Source of the DNA: Flavobacteriaceae bacterium PS02293
Lineage (GTDB): Bacteria > Bacteroidota > Bacteroidia > Flavobacteriales > Weeksellaceae
Length of the DNA: 64,000 nucleotides
Direction: 5' to 3'
Assembly (NCBI GenBank): GCA_029960045.1
Contig: JASCOV010000012.1
Location: 62,001-126,000 of the forward strand
The notes under the pieces were generated by a model. That model was not told the origin of the DNA, made no database searches, and saw nothing but the letters and a program-made list of their open reading frames with translations. The first letter of the stretch is position 1. Every line of letters begins with the position of its first letter. Below are positions 52,501 to 61,344 of this stretch, piece by piece. The translations under genes were made by a program, and so were the position numbers.

Positions 52501-53646
52501 GAAAAGGGCTCACTGGAAGAGAATGCCGTATTCATTAAAGTTGAAGATAATGGAATCGGAATTCCGGAGAGCAACCGCGTGAGTGTTTTTGAGCGTTTTT
52601 TCCAAGTGGACGATAGAGGGGTGCAAAATATGGGAAGCGGCGTGGGGCTCGCACTTTCAAAAAGCATTGTAGAATTGCATAAAGGCGAAATTTCTACACC
52701 AGTCGAAGAAGGAACTTGGGCCAAGACCGTTTTCCAGATTAAATTACAATTAGGTAACAAACATTTGTCCGAAGATCAGATCATCGAAAGCAGTGGCGAG
52801 GATGTCCAGCAGATGATTATAGATCCGCCCAACATTGTAGTTCCTGATAATATAGCCTTCGCCGACTTTCCTGACAAAGACAAGAAGACTTTAATGGTTG
52901 TGGAAGACAATGAGGATGTACGCAGATTTATTGTCGGTATCTTATCCGGCGATTACAATACAGTGGAATTTGCTAATGGTAGAGAGGCTGCAAACTATTT
53001 AGAAACCGAGATTTTAGATCTTATTATCAGTGATATTATGATGCCTGAGATGGATGGCATAGAACTTTGCCACATTGTAAAAACCAATGAGAGCACCAGT
53101 CACATACCAGTATTACTTCTAACCGCCAAAGCATCTATAGATCATAAAATAGAAGGGCTTTCTACAGGTGCAGATGCTTACATCACAAAACCATTTAGTA
53201 CGCAGGAACTTAAACTTAGTATTGCCAATCTGCTTTCTGCCCAGGAGATTTTCAGAAAGAAATATAGTGGAAATTTTATTATAGATTCCGACTTGAGTTC
53301 CCTTACTACGCCAGAAGAAGCATTCATCAAAAAACTGATGCGCGTGATAGAAGAAAATCTAGAAAATTCTGAATTCGACGTCAATATGTTGGTAGATAAG
53401 ATTGGTATGAGCAGAACTATCTTGTACAAAAAAGTCACTGCACTTACCAACCATTCGGTAGCAAGTCTTATAAAACAGCTTAGGTTGAAGAAGGCAGCGG
53501 ATATCATTTTGAACACAACTCATCCCATTTCAGAAATTGCTTTTATGGTCGGATTCAATGATCGTAAACATTTTAGCCGTGAGTTCAAAAAAGTGTACAA
53601 AGTTTCTCCAACATCTTACAAAAGCAGTCCAAATTCTGGGGTGTAA
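49519..53646 (+). CDS. Hybrid two-component system sensor/regulator of the PUL
   Basis: This 1375-residue protein has a signal peptide (VLIYILFVLISGIFPAQ), about 14 two-bladed-propeller repeats (residues ~30-720, many with the (F/L)W(V/I)GT core), a Y_Y_Y domain (~728-795), a membrane span (WWAYLFYLIIFVGANYTVY, ~805-823), a histidine kinase (FTNISHEIRTPLTLIKGP, His ~863; N box NLLSNAFKFT), a receiver domain (VVEDNEDVRRF, IISDIMMPEMDGIEL with Asp ~1172) and a C-terminal AraC-type DNA-binding domain (~1270-1370). HTCS proteins sense an oligosaccharide in the periplasm and activate PUL transcription. It lies in the centre of the locus, 28 bases after uxuA. Confidence 0.96.
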   Translation: MNLLKKITNVLIYILFVLISGIFPAQETSLHFDQINYDDDFSPSMISNMIQNRSGFVWIGTENGLFRYDGYSYKKYARDKQTNGNLSNNHINVIFEDCDQNLWVGTNHGLNFYNKNANNFISLDVTKEKGGSNYIAAFAEDGQRNLWVGTFGGVKKLKKSTRKLENFNQASELHKSRVLSLFYDSNYGMLVGTSKGLKCFDPKTGRQKPLPEELSANAELISAKVRKIIKTSNGDLWFATESSGAFLLSSGQKVLSQFKHDPVNTNSMSSNWINDIIQWDQNTVWFATKGGLSIFNNYTKKFKRIKHNPDNLYSLSDNDLKCFMRDHTGSVWIGTSAGAINIYNRSNLNFAKISEVTNTGFGLSNAAASTILKENDQSIWVGTSGGGLNYLNLQTKSSNYYAIDNSNEKNIKNIITSLAKKDDNTILCGTFNGLFEFNKTSKKFTQIFLNSDSAEKDERPITSILVDGSNIWIGTDGNGLIKILEDGTILNYKNDGSANALSDNFVMALENRSNGIWITTQNGLNFFDKKLNRISKVFRSNNAKPLDNNSLTVMFTDSKKRLWIGADYDGLYYLNESNQKFFVLNKEKGFTDASVKSITEDSQGNLWVGAEDFLFKIKIKNGGSNLKASDFEITRYSSADGLSVKQFLYNSSAKINHNMIAFGASKGLLMFDPQKLIKTSNNTPIVLTKLIVNNEIVEADQTDGILKHPISETSEIKINYDQGYIGLEFTGLNFINPQKSKYAYKLDNVLSEDQWHFIGTQNRINLSNLDPGNYTLSIKSTNGDQSWNKNIKKLKIVILPPWYRTWWAYLFYLIIFVGANYTVYRFIKYRLKLRREIFLEQVENERKEEILTTQINFFTNISHEIRTPLTLIKGPVEELLSYEKDPQTNAKLKTIKQNSDRLLKLVNELLDFRKAEKGYMKIYCQRQDVVSFCFEIFESYKGLAAEKNIDFKFVLNSNVIIAYFDKNQMEKVIYNLLSNAFKFTKKNGKIVFAVEKGSLEENAVFIKVEDNGIGIPESNRVSVFERFFQVDDRGVQNMGSGVGLALSKSIVELHKGEISTPVEEGTWAKTVFQIKLQLGNKHLSEDQIIESSGEDVQQMIIDPPNIVVPDNIAFADFPDKDKKTLMVVEDNEDVRRFIVGILSGDYNTVEFANGREAANYLETEILDLIISDIMMPEMDGIELCHIVKTNESTSHIPVLLLTAKASIDHKIEGLSTGADAYITKPFSTQELKLSIANLLSAQEIFRKKYSGNFIIDSDLSSLTTPEEAFIKKLMRVIEENLENSEFDVNMLVDKIGMSRTILYKKVTALTNHSVASLIKQLRLKKAADIILNTTHPISEIAFMVGFNDRKHFSREFKKVYKVSPTSYKSSPNSGV

Positions 53647-53759
53647 TTGAACTAAAATTTAGCGTAAATACGAATTTTTACCATCATTTTTATTTTAGTT
53701 AATGTGAAATAGAGTTTTAATGTATTGTTTTTCAGTACGTTAAATTGACCCATACATTA

Positions 53760-53790
53760 TTACCCCGCAAAAAGCATATTTAGATACCCA
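53760..53790 (+). promoter_or_regulatory. PUL TACCCC box e
   Basis: ATTACCCCGCAAAAAGCATA begins it and a second half GATACCC ends it. It lies 57-87 bases upstream of the SusC start and 20 bases before a CATATTTG box (53811-53818). Confidence 0.5.
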
Positions 53791-53810
53791 AACAGATATG
53801 ATTATCAGAC

Positions 53811-53818
53811 ATATTTGT
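53811..53818 (+). promoter_or_regulatory. Candidate -7 box (CATATTTG) of susCD
   Basis: One mismatch from TAnnTTTG, 28 bases before the SusC ATG and 20 bases after TACCCC box e. Confidence 0.4.
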
Positions 53819-53846
53819 AAAAAACAAAGCTATTAAACTAAACAAT

Positions 53847-56681
53847 ATGAAAAAATTCGACAAGAATATTGTTCCTTTTAAAAATTACAATGGCAAAAAA
53901 ATCGGACTGATAGCAGTTGCTTTTCTCCTCTCCGGGCAAGCAGCTGTCCAGGCACAGACTACTCCAAAATCTGATAAAGATACTGTAGTTGGGGCTTCTA
54001 AAGAAATTGAGCAGGTTGTAATCATTGGATATGGTGCAAAAAAGAAAAGTGATGTCATAAGTTCCGTAGTCAAAGTCAATGCGGAGGATCTTACAAAAGT
54101 GGCTACATCGGACGTCGGTGAAATGTTGCGTGGTAAAGCTGCCGGGGTGCAGGTGACACTTGCTGATGGTGCGCCAGGTAGCTCATCCAATATTCAAATT
54201 CGTGGGCAACGATCGATCTCCGGGGGAAATAATCCTATTGTAATCGTAGATGGAGTAAGGGTTGGAAGCATCAACGATGTTAATGCTAATGATATAGAGT
54301 CTTTAGAAGTTTTGAAAGATGCTGCTGCACAATCCATCTATGGTGCGAGAGCATCCAACGGAGTCATACTCATTACCACAAAACGGGGAAAAAGTGGAAA
54401 GGCAAAAGTGACTTACAATGGTTTTTCAGGCTATCAAACAATCAATAGAAATTTTGATATCTACAGTGGTGAAGAATTTGCGCAGCTAAAGAGAGAAGCT
54501 TTCAGAACCAACAATGGAGGTGTTTATAGACCAGATAGTGAAATTTTTTCTGCATTAGAATTGGAAAGTGTACAGACGGGGAAATATATCGATTGGGAAA
54601 AGCTGATGCTTAGAACAGGTGAAACACAAAACCACGCCATCAATTTTTCATCAGGCAGTGACAAGTTCAGTATATTTAGTAGTGTGAACTATATTGGGAC
54701 TAAAGGTGTAATCCCAAATTCAGATTTTAACAAGACAGGAATCAGATTAAATGCTGATCAAAAAATCAGCAATACCCTGAAAGTGGGCTTGAACACTTCC
54801 TTTCAATTCTCCGAAACCAATAATCCAAATAATGCAGGCGTCATTCTGAGTTCTATTACGACATCACCGCTAGGACGTGTTTACAATGATGATGGCTCAC
54901 TAAGACTATTGCCCGGAGGTTTTGCTGAAAATAAAAATCCACTGATCGACCTTTACCAAACGACCAATTTTGTTCAAAACCGAAATGACATTCTCAACCT
55001 TTTTGTAGACTTTACACCGTTTCGTGGTTTTAAATACAGAATGAATGCCAGCAGAAGATCCTGGAATTACAAGAGAAAATCATATAATACCACACAGTCC
55101 ATTGCAGGTATTGCCAATAACAACCAGGGTAGTGGCAGTATACAGTTTCAGGATGAGGTAGAATGGCAATTGGAAAATATCTTTACCTATAATTTCAAAT
55201 TGGCGGAGAAAAACCATTTTGCTGCTACCGTGGTACAGAGTATCTCCAAAACTAACCGAAATGATTTTGTGAATGCCTCTACAAACATTCCGAATGATAT
55301 TTTAGGAATCAACGGATTGCAATCAGCATTACTGAACACACCAACCATTTCAGAATATAACAGAGGAATTGTATCTGCTGTCGGGCGTTTGGAATATGAT
55401 TATGATAACAAATATTATGTCACAATTGCCGGAAGAATGGATGGCTCCACGGTATTTGGTAAAAATAACAAATGGGCTTCTTTTCCATCAGCTAACATTG
55501 GGTGGAATATTCATAAGGAAAATTTTATGGATAAGTTAAATTTTATCAATAATTTAAAACTAAGATTCAGCTACGGAAGTGTGGGCAATGAAGCCATCTC
55601 GCCTGGACTGAGCCAGAGTACTGCCAACCAGAGCAATTATGTGATAGGCGGTAATCAGGTTTCCGGATATATCCCCGGAGCTACTTTGCCAAATCCCAAC
55701 TTAAAATGGGAAACCTCAACCACATTTAACTCCGCATTGGATTTTGGATTTTTCAGAGATAGAATCACAGCAACTGTCGAATATTATAATACCCGAACAA
55801 AAGATTTGCTTGTTCAGGAGCAATTGGATCTTTCATCCGGATACACCAACAGATGGAATAACCTTGGTGAAGTAGAAAACAAAGGTTTGGAAGTCTCATT
55901 GAATGCGGATGTTATCAAAACTACTGATTTTAAATTTAAAATTGGTTTAGCTTATACCAAAAACAGAAATAAGATCATCAGCTTGTACGGTAGAGATGCA
56001 GACGGCGATGGAAGGGAAGATGATGATATCCTCAACAGACGTTTCATTGGTCAGCCAATCAATGTGTATTACCAGTACGATGTCATAGGCATTTTCCAAC
56101 AGGGTGAAGATATTGTAAACTCTGCACAGCCCCTTGCTTTGCCAGGCGATATTAAGCTTAGAGATGTAAACGGTGATGGGATCATCAATGATAAGGATCG
56201 TGTGATTACTTCTCAAATGCCAGATTGGTATGGAACATTATCTTTAGGAATTGAGTACAAGGGATTTGATATTAATGCAGATTTTTACACTGTACAAGGT
56301 GTTGTGAAGAATAATCCTTTTCTCTACAGCTATCTGGAAGGCGGATCGTTAAGAGGAATAAAAAATGGTATCAAACAAGACTATTGGACACCAGAAAACC
56401 CTGGTGGAAACTACCCGAGACCAAATGAAGGAAATGATCCGTCCAATATTTTTAATATGGGACTTCAGGACGCTTCTTACTTTAGATTGCAAAATATCAC
56501 TTGCGGTTATTCATTCAAACCAGAAACGGTGGCGAAGATTGGTCTTACCAACCTAAGAATCTTTTTGACAGGTAGCAATCTTTTTACAATCACAGATTAT
56601 CAATCTTATAGCCCGGAAAAAAATCCAAACGAATATCCAGAAGCGAAAACCATTGTTGCGGGGATTAAATTCGGATTTTAA
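53847..56681 (+). CDS. SusC-like TonB-dependent glycan importer
   Basis: This 944-residue protein has a long-leader signal peptide (IGLIAVAFLLSGQAAVQAQ), a TonB-box-like stretch (EIEQVVIIGYGAKKKSDV), a plug domain (VNAEDLTKV, GEMLRGKAAGVQV, IQIRGQRSISGGNNPIVIVDG, IYGARASNGVILITTKRGK), and a ~750-residue barrel ending in TIVAGIKFGF. It should move oligosaccharides across the outer membrane together with the SusD partner encoded next. It lacks the N-terminal carboxypeptidase-regulatory-like domain that many SusC proteins carry between signal and plug. A TACCCC box and a -7-like box lie upstream. Confidence 0.95.
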   Translation: MKKFDKNIVPFKNYNGKKIGLIAVAFLLSGQAAVQAQTTPKSDKDTVVGASKEIEQVVIIGYGAKKKSDVISSVVKVNAEDLTKVATSDVGEMLRGKAAGVQVTLADGAPGSSSNIQIRGQRSISGGNNPIVIVDGVRVGSINDVNANDIESLEVLKDAAAQSIYGARASNGVILITTKRGKSGKAKVTYNGFSGYQTINRNFDIYSGEEFAQLKREAFRTNNGGVYRPDSEIFSALELESVQTGKYIDWEKLMLRTGETQNHAINFSSGSDKFSIFSSVNYIGTKGVIPNSDFNKTGIRLNADQKISNTLKVGLNTSFQFSETNNPNNAGVILSSITTSPLGRVYNDDGSLRLLPGGFAENKNPLIDLYQTTNFVQNRNDILNLFVDFTPFRGFKYRMNASRRSWNYKRKSYNTTQSIAGIANNNQGSGSIQFQDEVEWQLENIFTYNFKLAEKNHFAATVVQSISKTNRNDFVNASTNIPNDILGINGLQSALLNTPTISEYNRGIVSAVGRLEYDYDNKYYVTIAGRMDGSTVFGKNNKWASFPSANIGWNIHKENFMDKLNFINNLKLRFSYGSVGNEAISPGLSQSTANQSNYVIGGNQVSGYIPGATLPNPNLKWETSTTFNSALDFGFFRDRITATVEYYNTRTKDLLVQEQLDLSSGYTNRWNNLGEVENKGLEVSLNADVIKTTDFKFKIGLAYTKNRNKIISLYGRDADGDGREDDDILNRRFIGQPINVYYQYDVIGIFQQGEDIVNSAQPLALPGDIKLRDVNGDGIINDKDRVITSQMPDWYGTLSLGIEYKGFDINADFYTVQGVVKNNPFLYSYLEGGSLRGIKNGIKQDYWTPENPGGNYPRPNEGNDPSNIFNMGLQDASYFRLQNITCGYSFKPETVAKIGLTNLRIFLTGSNLFTITDYQSYSPEKNPNEYPEAKTIVAGIKFGF

Positions 56682-56712
56682 AAAAAATATTTAAAATTTA
56701 AGTCATTACATT

Positions 56713-58326
56713 ATGAAAAAATTACAATGTTTATTCATTTCTATCATATCTCTCGCAGCAACTTGCATCTCTTGTGACAAATTCTTGGAAGAAGAAATTA
56801 TAGATGAGGTTTCTGTAGATTATATCTATACTACACCAGAAGGTCTGGATGTAGGCGTCAACGCTTTGTATAACAGAATGCGACAGTACAATGCGCCGTC
56901 TGGAGATAATACAAATCTGCAAGCCAATGTGTTTTTTATGGCCGCTACAGATCTTGGCCTCCATAGAACTTGGTTTACGCCATATGGAGCTACCACTCAT
57001 ACACCACAAAATTTCCCGAAGGACAAATGGGTCAATGCCTATAAAATTATAGATAGAGCTTCTGCAATTATCAGCAGTGCAAGAACAGTATCAATGGACA
57101 ATAATGCTAAAAAGAAATTGGTTGCACAAGCACGCGCTATACGAGGTGAGCTTTATCTGGATCTGATAAGAATGTATGGTAATATCTTATTAGACACTGT
57201 GGCAACCAATGCACAAAATATTGATGATGCAGTCATCTACAAAGCAGCTACAGAAGAAGAGGTTTTTGGAGTCATCAATCAAGACTTGGATTATGCTGTT
57301 GCAAATTTGGATTGGCAGGTGCCTACAGGCCGATACGGGCAAGGAGTTGCGAGGCATTTGCGAGGCAAAGCGGCAATGTGGCGAAAAGACTGGCAGAAGG
57401 CTGCAGAAGAATTTGATGCAATTATTCTCAATCCAACCCACGATTTGGTAGATATTAATCAGGTTTTCGGAGCTGATGTCAATCATAAAGAAGCGCTGTT
57501 TGTCTATCAACGAAACCAAAGTCTCGGACAAGGAGATGATCTTGCTGGAGGCGGAGGATTTTGGCTGGGAAGCGTTTTTACCCAGAGGATTTATGAAAAA
57601 GCATCGGGAGCTTCGGGCAGTGCTGGAAATGAGGTGATTCTAGATGTTAATTATGGCGGGCAATCTTTAGGTTGGTTTTTTCCCAACAATTATTTGAAAT
57701 CCCTCTATGATAAGGCTAATGATAAAAGGTTTACGACCTATTATTGGCCAGATAATTATACAGCATATACTGTCAATAATCCAGCTCATCCACGTTTTGG
57801 ACAACCCATCACACAGCCGGAGGATAATTACAGAAGATACCACTGGAGCCTGAAAAAATATGCAGATTTCCAAACAAAACTGGTTGGGACAGAAAACAGT
57901 TTTAAAAATTATATGTATTACCGATATGCAGAAACATTGCTTTTGGCGTCGGAAGCACATCATAATCTTGGAAATGATGCGTTGGCTTTATCGTATATTA
58001 ATAAAGTTCGCAGAAGAGGTTATGGTCTGAATCCTAATGCAGTATCATCATTTGATTTTACAAGTTGGACGCAGGAAACTTATTTGGAAGAATCAGCAAG
58101 AGAATTGGCGTTCGAAAATGAACGGTGGTTTTTGCTGAAGCGATTAGGTATTTTGGGAGAGAGAATAACTCTGCACTACAGAAATGGTGACAACACAAGC
58201 TCAGAAGCCTCTGATGCCATCAATAGTCTTACCCCTTGGAGAGCGCAGTATAACAACTGTCCAGTTCCTCAAAGTCAGATCGATATTATGGGTGCTGCTG
58301 CTTCGCAATTTAATATCGGTTATTAA
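56713..58326 (+). CDS. SusD/RagB-family glycan-binding lipoprotein
   Basis: This 537-residue protein has a lipoprotein signal (ISLAATCISCDKFLEEE, probable Cys21 followed by Asp-Lys). The TPR-like helical N-terminal half contains the typical ARAIRGELYLDLIRMYGN and a large C-terminal SusD domain contains YRYAETLLLASEAHHNLGN, YINKVRRRGYG and the ESARELAFENERWFLLKRLG block. SusD proteins lie over the SusC barrel at the cell surface and bind the glycan. It starts 31 bases after susC and continues directly into the GH2 gene. Confidence 0.96.
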   Translation: MKKLQCLFISIISLAATCISCDKFLEEEIIDEVSVDYIYTTPEGLDVGVNALYNRMRQYNAPSGDNTNLQANVFFMAATDLGLHRTWFTPYGATTHTPQNFPKDKWVNAYKIIDRASAIISSARTVSMDNNAKKKLVAQARAIRGELYLDLIRMYGNILLDTVATNAQNIDDAVIYKAATEEEVFGVINQDLDYAVANLDWQVPTGRYGQGVARHLRGKAAMWRKDWQKAAEEFDAIILNPTHDLVDINQVFGADVNHKEALFVYQRNQSLGQGDDLAGGGGFWLGSVFTQRIYEKASGASGSAGNEVILDVNYGGQSLGWFFPNNYLKSLYDKANDKRFTTYYWPDNYTAYTVNNPAHPRFGQPITQPEDNYRRYHWSLKKYADFQTKLVGTENSFKNYMYYRYAETLLLASEAHHNLGNDALALSYINKVRRRGYGLNPNAVSSFDFTSWTQETYLEESARELAFENERWFLLKRLGILGERITLHYRNGDNTSSEASDAINSLTPWRAQYNNCPVPQSQIDIMGAAASQFNIGY

Positions 58327-58366
58327 GATTATAACAACTATTTGAATCAATCATTAATATAAATTT

Positions 58367-60199
58367 ATGTTTAATAAAAATACTGCGTCGCTATTGTTGA
58401 TGATCATTATGCTAACTACATTTTGCACATCGATTATGGGACAAAAAACAATACAGCATGCTTTTGTCAGAGATCACATTAATCTAAACGGTTCTTGGAA
58501 ATATATCATAGATCCTTACCAGATGGGTTACTTAGACTACAGACAAAAACCTTTCGATCAAAGTAAGTCAGGAAAAGGTGGCTTTTATGATAACATCACA
58601 TCTCCAGACAAAAAAACAAGGGTTGAATACAATTTTGATTTTGAACCTTCTTTACAAGTTCCTGGTGACTGGAACTCTCAAGATCAAAGGCTACTGTTTT
58701 ATGAAGGTACTGTTTGGTACAAAAGAGATTTTGTTGCAGATCCACAAGCCAATAAGAATTACTTTTTGTATTTCGCAGCGGTGAATTATGAAAGTCATGT
58801 TTATCTGAATGGCGAAAAAGTGGGTACACATAAAGGAGGCTTTACTCCTTTCCAATTTGATGTCACATCGAAATTAAAAAAGGGCAACAACTATGTAGTG
58901 GTGATGGTTGATAACGTACGTAAAAAAGATGAGGTACCAACTATTAATACAGATTGGTGGAACTATGGTGGAATTACCCGCGATGTTTTATTAATAGCCA
59001 CACCAAAATCATACATCGAAGATTATAAAGTGCAATTGGCTAAAAATGATCCTGCTAAATTAGAAGGTTTTGTGAAGCTGAATGGCAATACAAGCAAAGA
59101 GAAACTGGTCGTAGAAATTCCTGAACTAAAGATAAAAACCACAATTGAAACGGATGTCAATGGCTATGCGAAAATTATAATTCCTGCAAAAAATATTGCT
59201 TATTGGTCGCCAGAAAATCCTAAGCTCTACGATGTCAAAATTAGTTCAAAGTCAGATAAAATCAATGATAAAATTGGTTTTAGAACAATTAAAACTGTAG
59301 GAAAAGATATTTTGCTTAATAATCAATCACTGTTTTTAAAAGGGATTTCTGTGCATGACGAAAATCCTTTAGTAGGCGGACGTTTGCGGTCGGAAGGTGA
59401 TATGAGGATGATTCTTGGTTGGGCGAAGCAACTGGGTTGCAATTATATCCGCTTGGCACATTATACACATAACGAAACGATGCTGCGTCTTGCCGACGAA
59501 ATTGGATTATTGGTCTGGGCAGAAGTTCCTGTCTATTGGACGATCTCGTGGAGCAATGCTGATACTTATAAAAACGCAGAAGATCAGTTAAGTGTTGCAA
59601 TCGAAAGAGATAAAAACAGAGCTTCCGTGATTATTTGGTCTGTGGGCAACGAAACGCCTGTCAGTAAGGAGCGTAATGTTTTCATGGGAAAATTAATAGA
59701 CAAAGTTCGCAGTTTAGACGACACCAGACTTGTTGCAGCCGCACTGGAAATTGAACGTAATGGCTTTGACGTAACGGTTGAAGATCCTTTGGGAGAAAAG
59801 CTCGATCTCGCCAGTTTTAATGAATATGGAGGCTGGTATTGGTCTGAGCCAAAAGAATTACCAAAATACAAATGGGAAATAAAATTCAATAAACCAGTGG
59901 TAATCTCAGAGTTTGGTGCCGATGCTCTGGCAGGGTATCACGCAGATGAGGATACAGTCTGGAGTGAGGAGCATCAGCAATTGTTTTATGAAAAGCAACT
60001 GGAAATGCTTGACAAAATAGATGGACTTCGAGGAATGACTCCTTGGATCTTGGTCGATTTCAAATCACCGAGACGTCAAAATCCTGTCTATCAGAATTTC
60101 TGGAACAGAAAAGGTCTTATTTCGGAAACCGGAATTAAAAAGAAAGCTTTTTATACGCTTCAGAACTATTATCAACGGAAATCATTAAATAATAAATAA
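58367..60199 (+). CDS. Glycoside hydrolase family 2, probable beta-glucuronidase
   Basis: This 610-residue exported enzyme has a signal peptide (LLLMIIMLTTFCTSIMG). Domain order is GH2 sugar-binding (LNGSWKYIIDP, GTVWYKRDF, HVYLNGEKVGTHKGGFTPF), immunoglobulin-like, and TIM barrel (FLKGISVHDENPLVGGR, CNYIRLAHYTHNETML). The acid/base is Glu in WSVGNETP (about residue 428) and the nucleophile is Glu in VISEFGAD (about residue 514). NRK near residue 580 (FWNRKGL) matches the NxK motif that binds the glucuronate carboxylate in beta-glucuronidases and is absent from beta-galactosidases. It would release glucuronic acid for the uxu genes of the same locus. Confidence 0.85.
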   Translation: MFNKNTASLLLMIIMLTTFCTSIMGQKTIQHAFVRDHINLNGSWKYIIDPYQMGYLDYRQKPFDQSKSGKGGFYDNITSPDKKTRVEYNFDFEPSLQVPGDWNSQDQRLLFYEGTVWYKRDFVADPQANKNYFLYFAAVNYESHVYLNGEKVGTHKGGFTPFQFDVTSKLKKGNNYVVVMVDNVRKKDEVPTINTDWWNYGGITRDVLLIATPKSYIEDYKVQLAKNDPAKLEGFVKLNGNTSKEKLVVEIPELKIKTTIETDVNGYAKIIIPAKNIAYWSPENPKLYDVKISSKSDKINDKIGFRTIKTVGKDILLNNQSLFLKGISVHDENPLVGGRLRSEGDMRMILGWAKQLGCNYIRLAHYTHNETMLRLADEIGLLVWAEVPVYWTISWSNADTYKNAEDQLSVAIERDKNRASVIIWSVGNETPVSKERNVFMGKLIDKVRSLDDTRLVAAALEIERNGFDVTVEDPLGEKLDLASFNEYGGWYWSEPKELPKYKWEIKFNKPVVISEFGADALAGYHADEDTVWSEEHQQLFYEKQLEMLDKIDGLRGMTPWILVDFKSPRRQNPVYQNFWNRKGLISETGIKKKAFYTLQNYYQRKSLNNK

Positions 60200-60213
60200 A
60201 CACCTCATTCTAT

Positions 60214-61344
60214 ATGAAAAATATATTTAGAATATTAAGATTAAGCATGCTTTTCTTTTTAGTCTCTTGCACGCACGAGGACAAAGTAGAGTTTGTCAAT
60301 GGGGAAACTGGACAAGTGGAAAATCCTGATCCTTTTTCTGCAAAAAAAATAATTGCTGATATGGGACCTGGTTTTAATCTGGGTAATACCTTTGAGAATG
60401 GTATTCATCCGACCAACCTGGCAGCAATCAAACCAGTTATTGATCTGTACAAAAATGCGGGAATGAAGCATATTAGAATCCCAACTACTTGGATGGATAG
60501 GTTTCCATCCACTCTTGCAGATAATAATGGCAATATTAATGTCAATCATCCAAGATTTTTGGAGCTTAAGGCAGTGATAGATTACGCACTCTCAAAGGAT
60601 TTATACGTAATACTAAATACCCATCACGAGTCTTGGCTGAAGGATCATTACGATGGATCTGAGCAGTACGATATTAAGTTCCGAACTTTGTGGACGGGTA
60701 TTGCTACCTACTTTAAAGATTATCCTCAGAAATTAATATTTGAAGTTCTAAATGAGCCAGAAGGTAATTTGGGAGAACTAGACGGCAATGGTCCTTTTCC
60801 CGATCCTACAGATGCATTGGCTTTACAATATACCAGAAAAGTAAACCAAGTTGGCTATGACGCCATAAGGGCAACACATGGTAACAATGAAAAAAGATTA
60901 ATCATGGTAGGCACCAACGGTCAGGGAAACGCATTGTATATCAGCAACGTATATCCTAGCAAATCGTCATTGCCAGGAGGAGGCAATGATGATTATCTAT
61001 CAATACAGGTTCACACTTATTCTCCTTGGGCATTCTGCGGAGAAACAGGAAGCAATGCTGCTTTTCCTGGAACCGCCAGTTTTGAGACAGGTATTCAAAA
61101 TGTGAAAGCACATTCGATAAAATTGAATGTTCCTATTCATTACGGCGAATTCGGTGTAGGAAGAAGTAGTAATGCTGCGGAGAGAAATACAGATCTTGTC
61201 AGAAATTATTACCGCACAATGGCAAAAACAACCTTAGCGCAGTCTATGTCATACAGCGTTTGGGATGACAGGGGCTGGTTTGCACTGATAAATCCGACAG
61301 GTACGTCTTTTGTGAACAATATCGTACCATATATGCTACAATAA
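60214..61344 (+). CDS. Glycoside hydrolase family 5 endoglucanase-like lipoprotein
   Basis: This 376-residue protein has a lipoprotein signal (LSMLFFLVSCTHEDK, Cys19) and a GH5 barrel: GPGFNLGNTFENGI at the start, HIRIPTTWMDRF, NTHHESWL, acid/base Glu in FEVLNEPEG (about residue 181), HTYSPWAFCG, and nucleophile Glu in HYGEFGVGR (about residue 312). It should cut the backbone of a beta-glucan-type polysaccharide at the cell surface before SusCD import. It starts 14 bases after the GH2 gene and is followed by a terminator, so it closes the plus-strand PUL operon. Confidence 0.92.
   Translation: MKNIFRILRLSMLFFLVSCTHEDKVEFVNGETGQVENPDPFSAKKIIADMGPGFNLGNTFENGIHPTNLAAIKPVIDLYKNAGMKHIRIPTTWMDRFPSTLADNNGNINVNHPRFLELKAVIDYALSKDLYVILNTHHESWLKDHYDGSEQYDIKFRTLWTGIATYFKDYPQKLIFEVLNEPEGNLGELDGNGPFPDPTDALALQYTRKVNQVGYDAIRATHGNNEKRLIMVGTNGQGNALYISNVYPSKSSLPGGGNDDYLSIQVHTYSPWAFCGETGSNAAFPGTASFETGIQNVKAHSIKLNVPIHYGEFGVGRSSNAAERNTDLVRNYYRTMAKTTLAQSMSYSVWDDRGWFALINPTGTSFVNNIVPYMLQ

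Noticed and set aside
58228..58240. TTACCCC inside the susD gene
   Set aside because: It lies in coding sequence far from any start and lacks the A-rich flank shared by boxes a, d and e.
38349..61344. Calling the locus a glucuronoxylan, xanthan or laminarin PUL
   Set aside because: No GH10, GH67, GH115, lyase or GH16 gene is present, so none of these substrates can be claimed.
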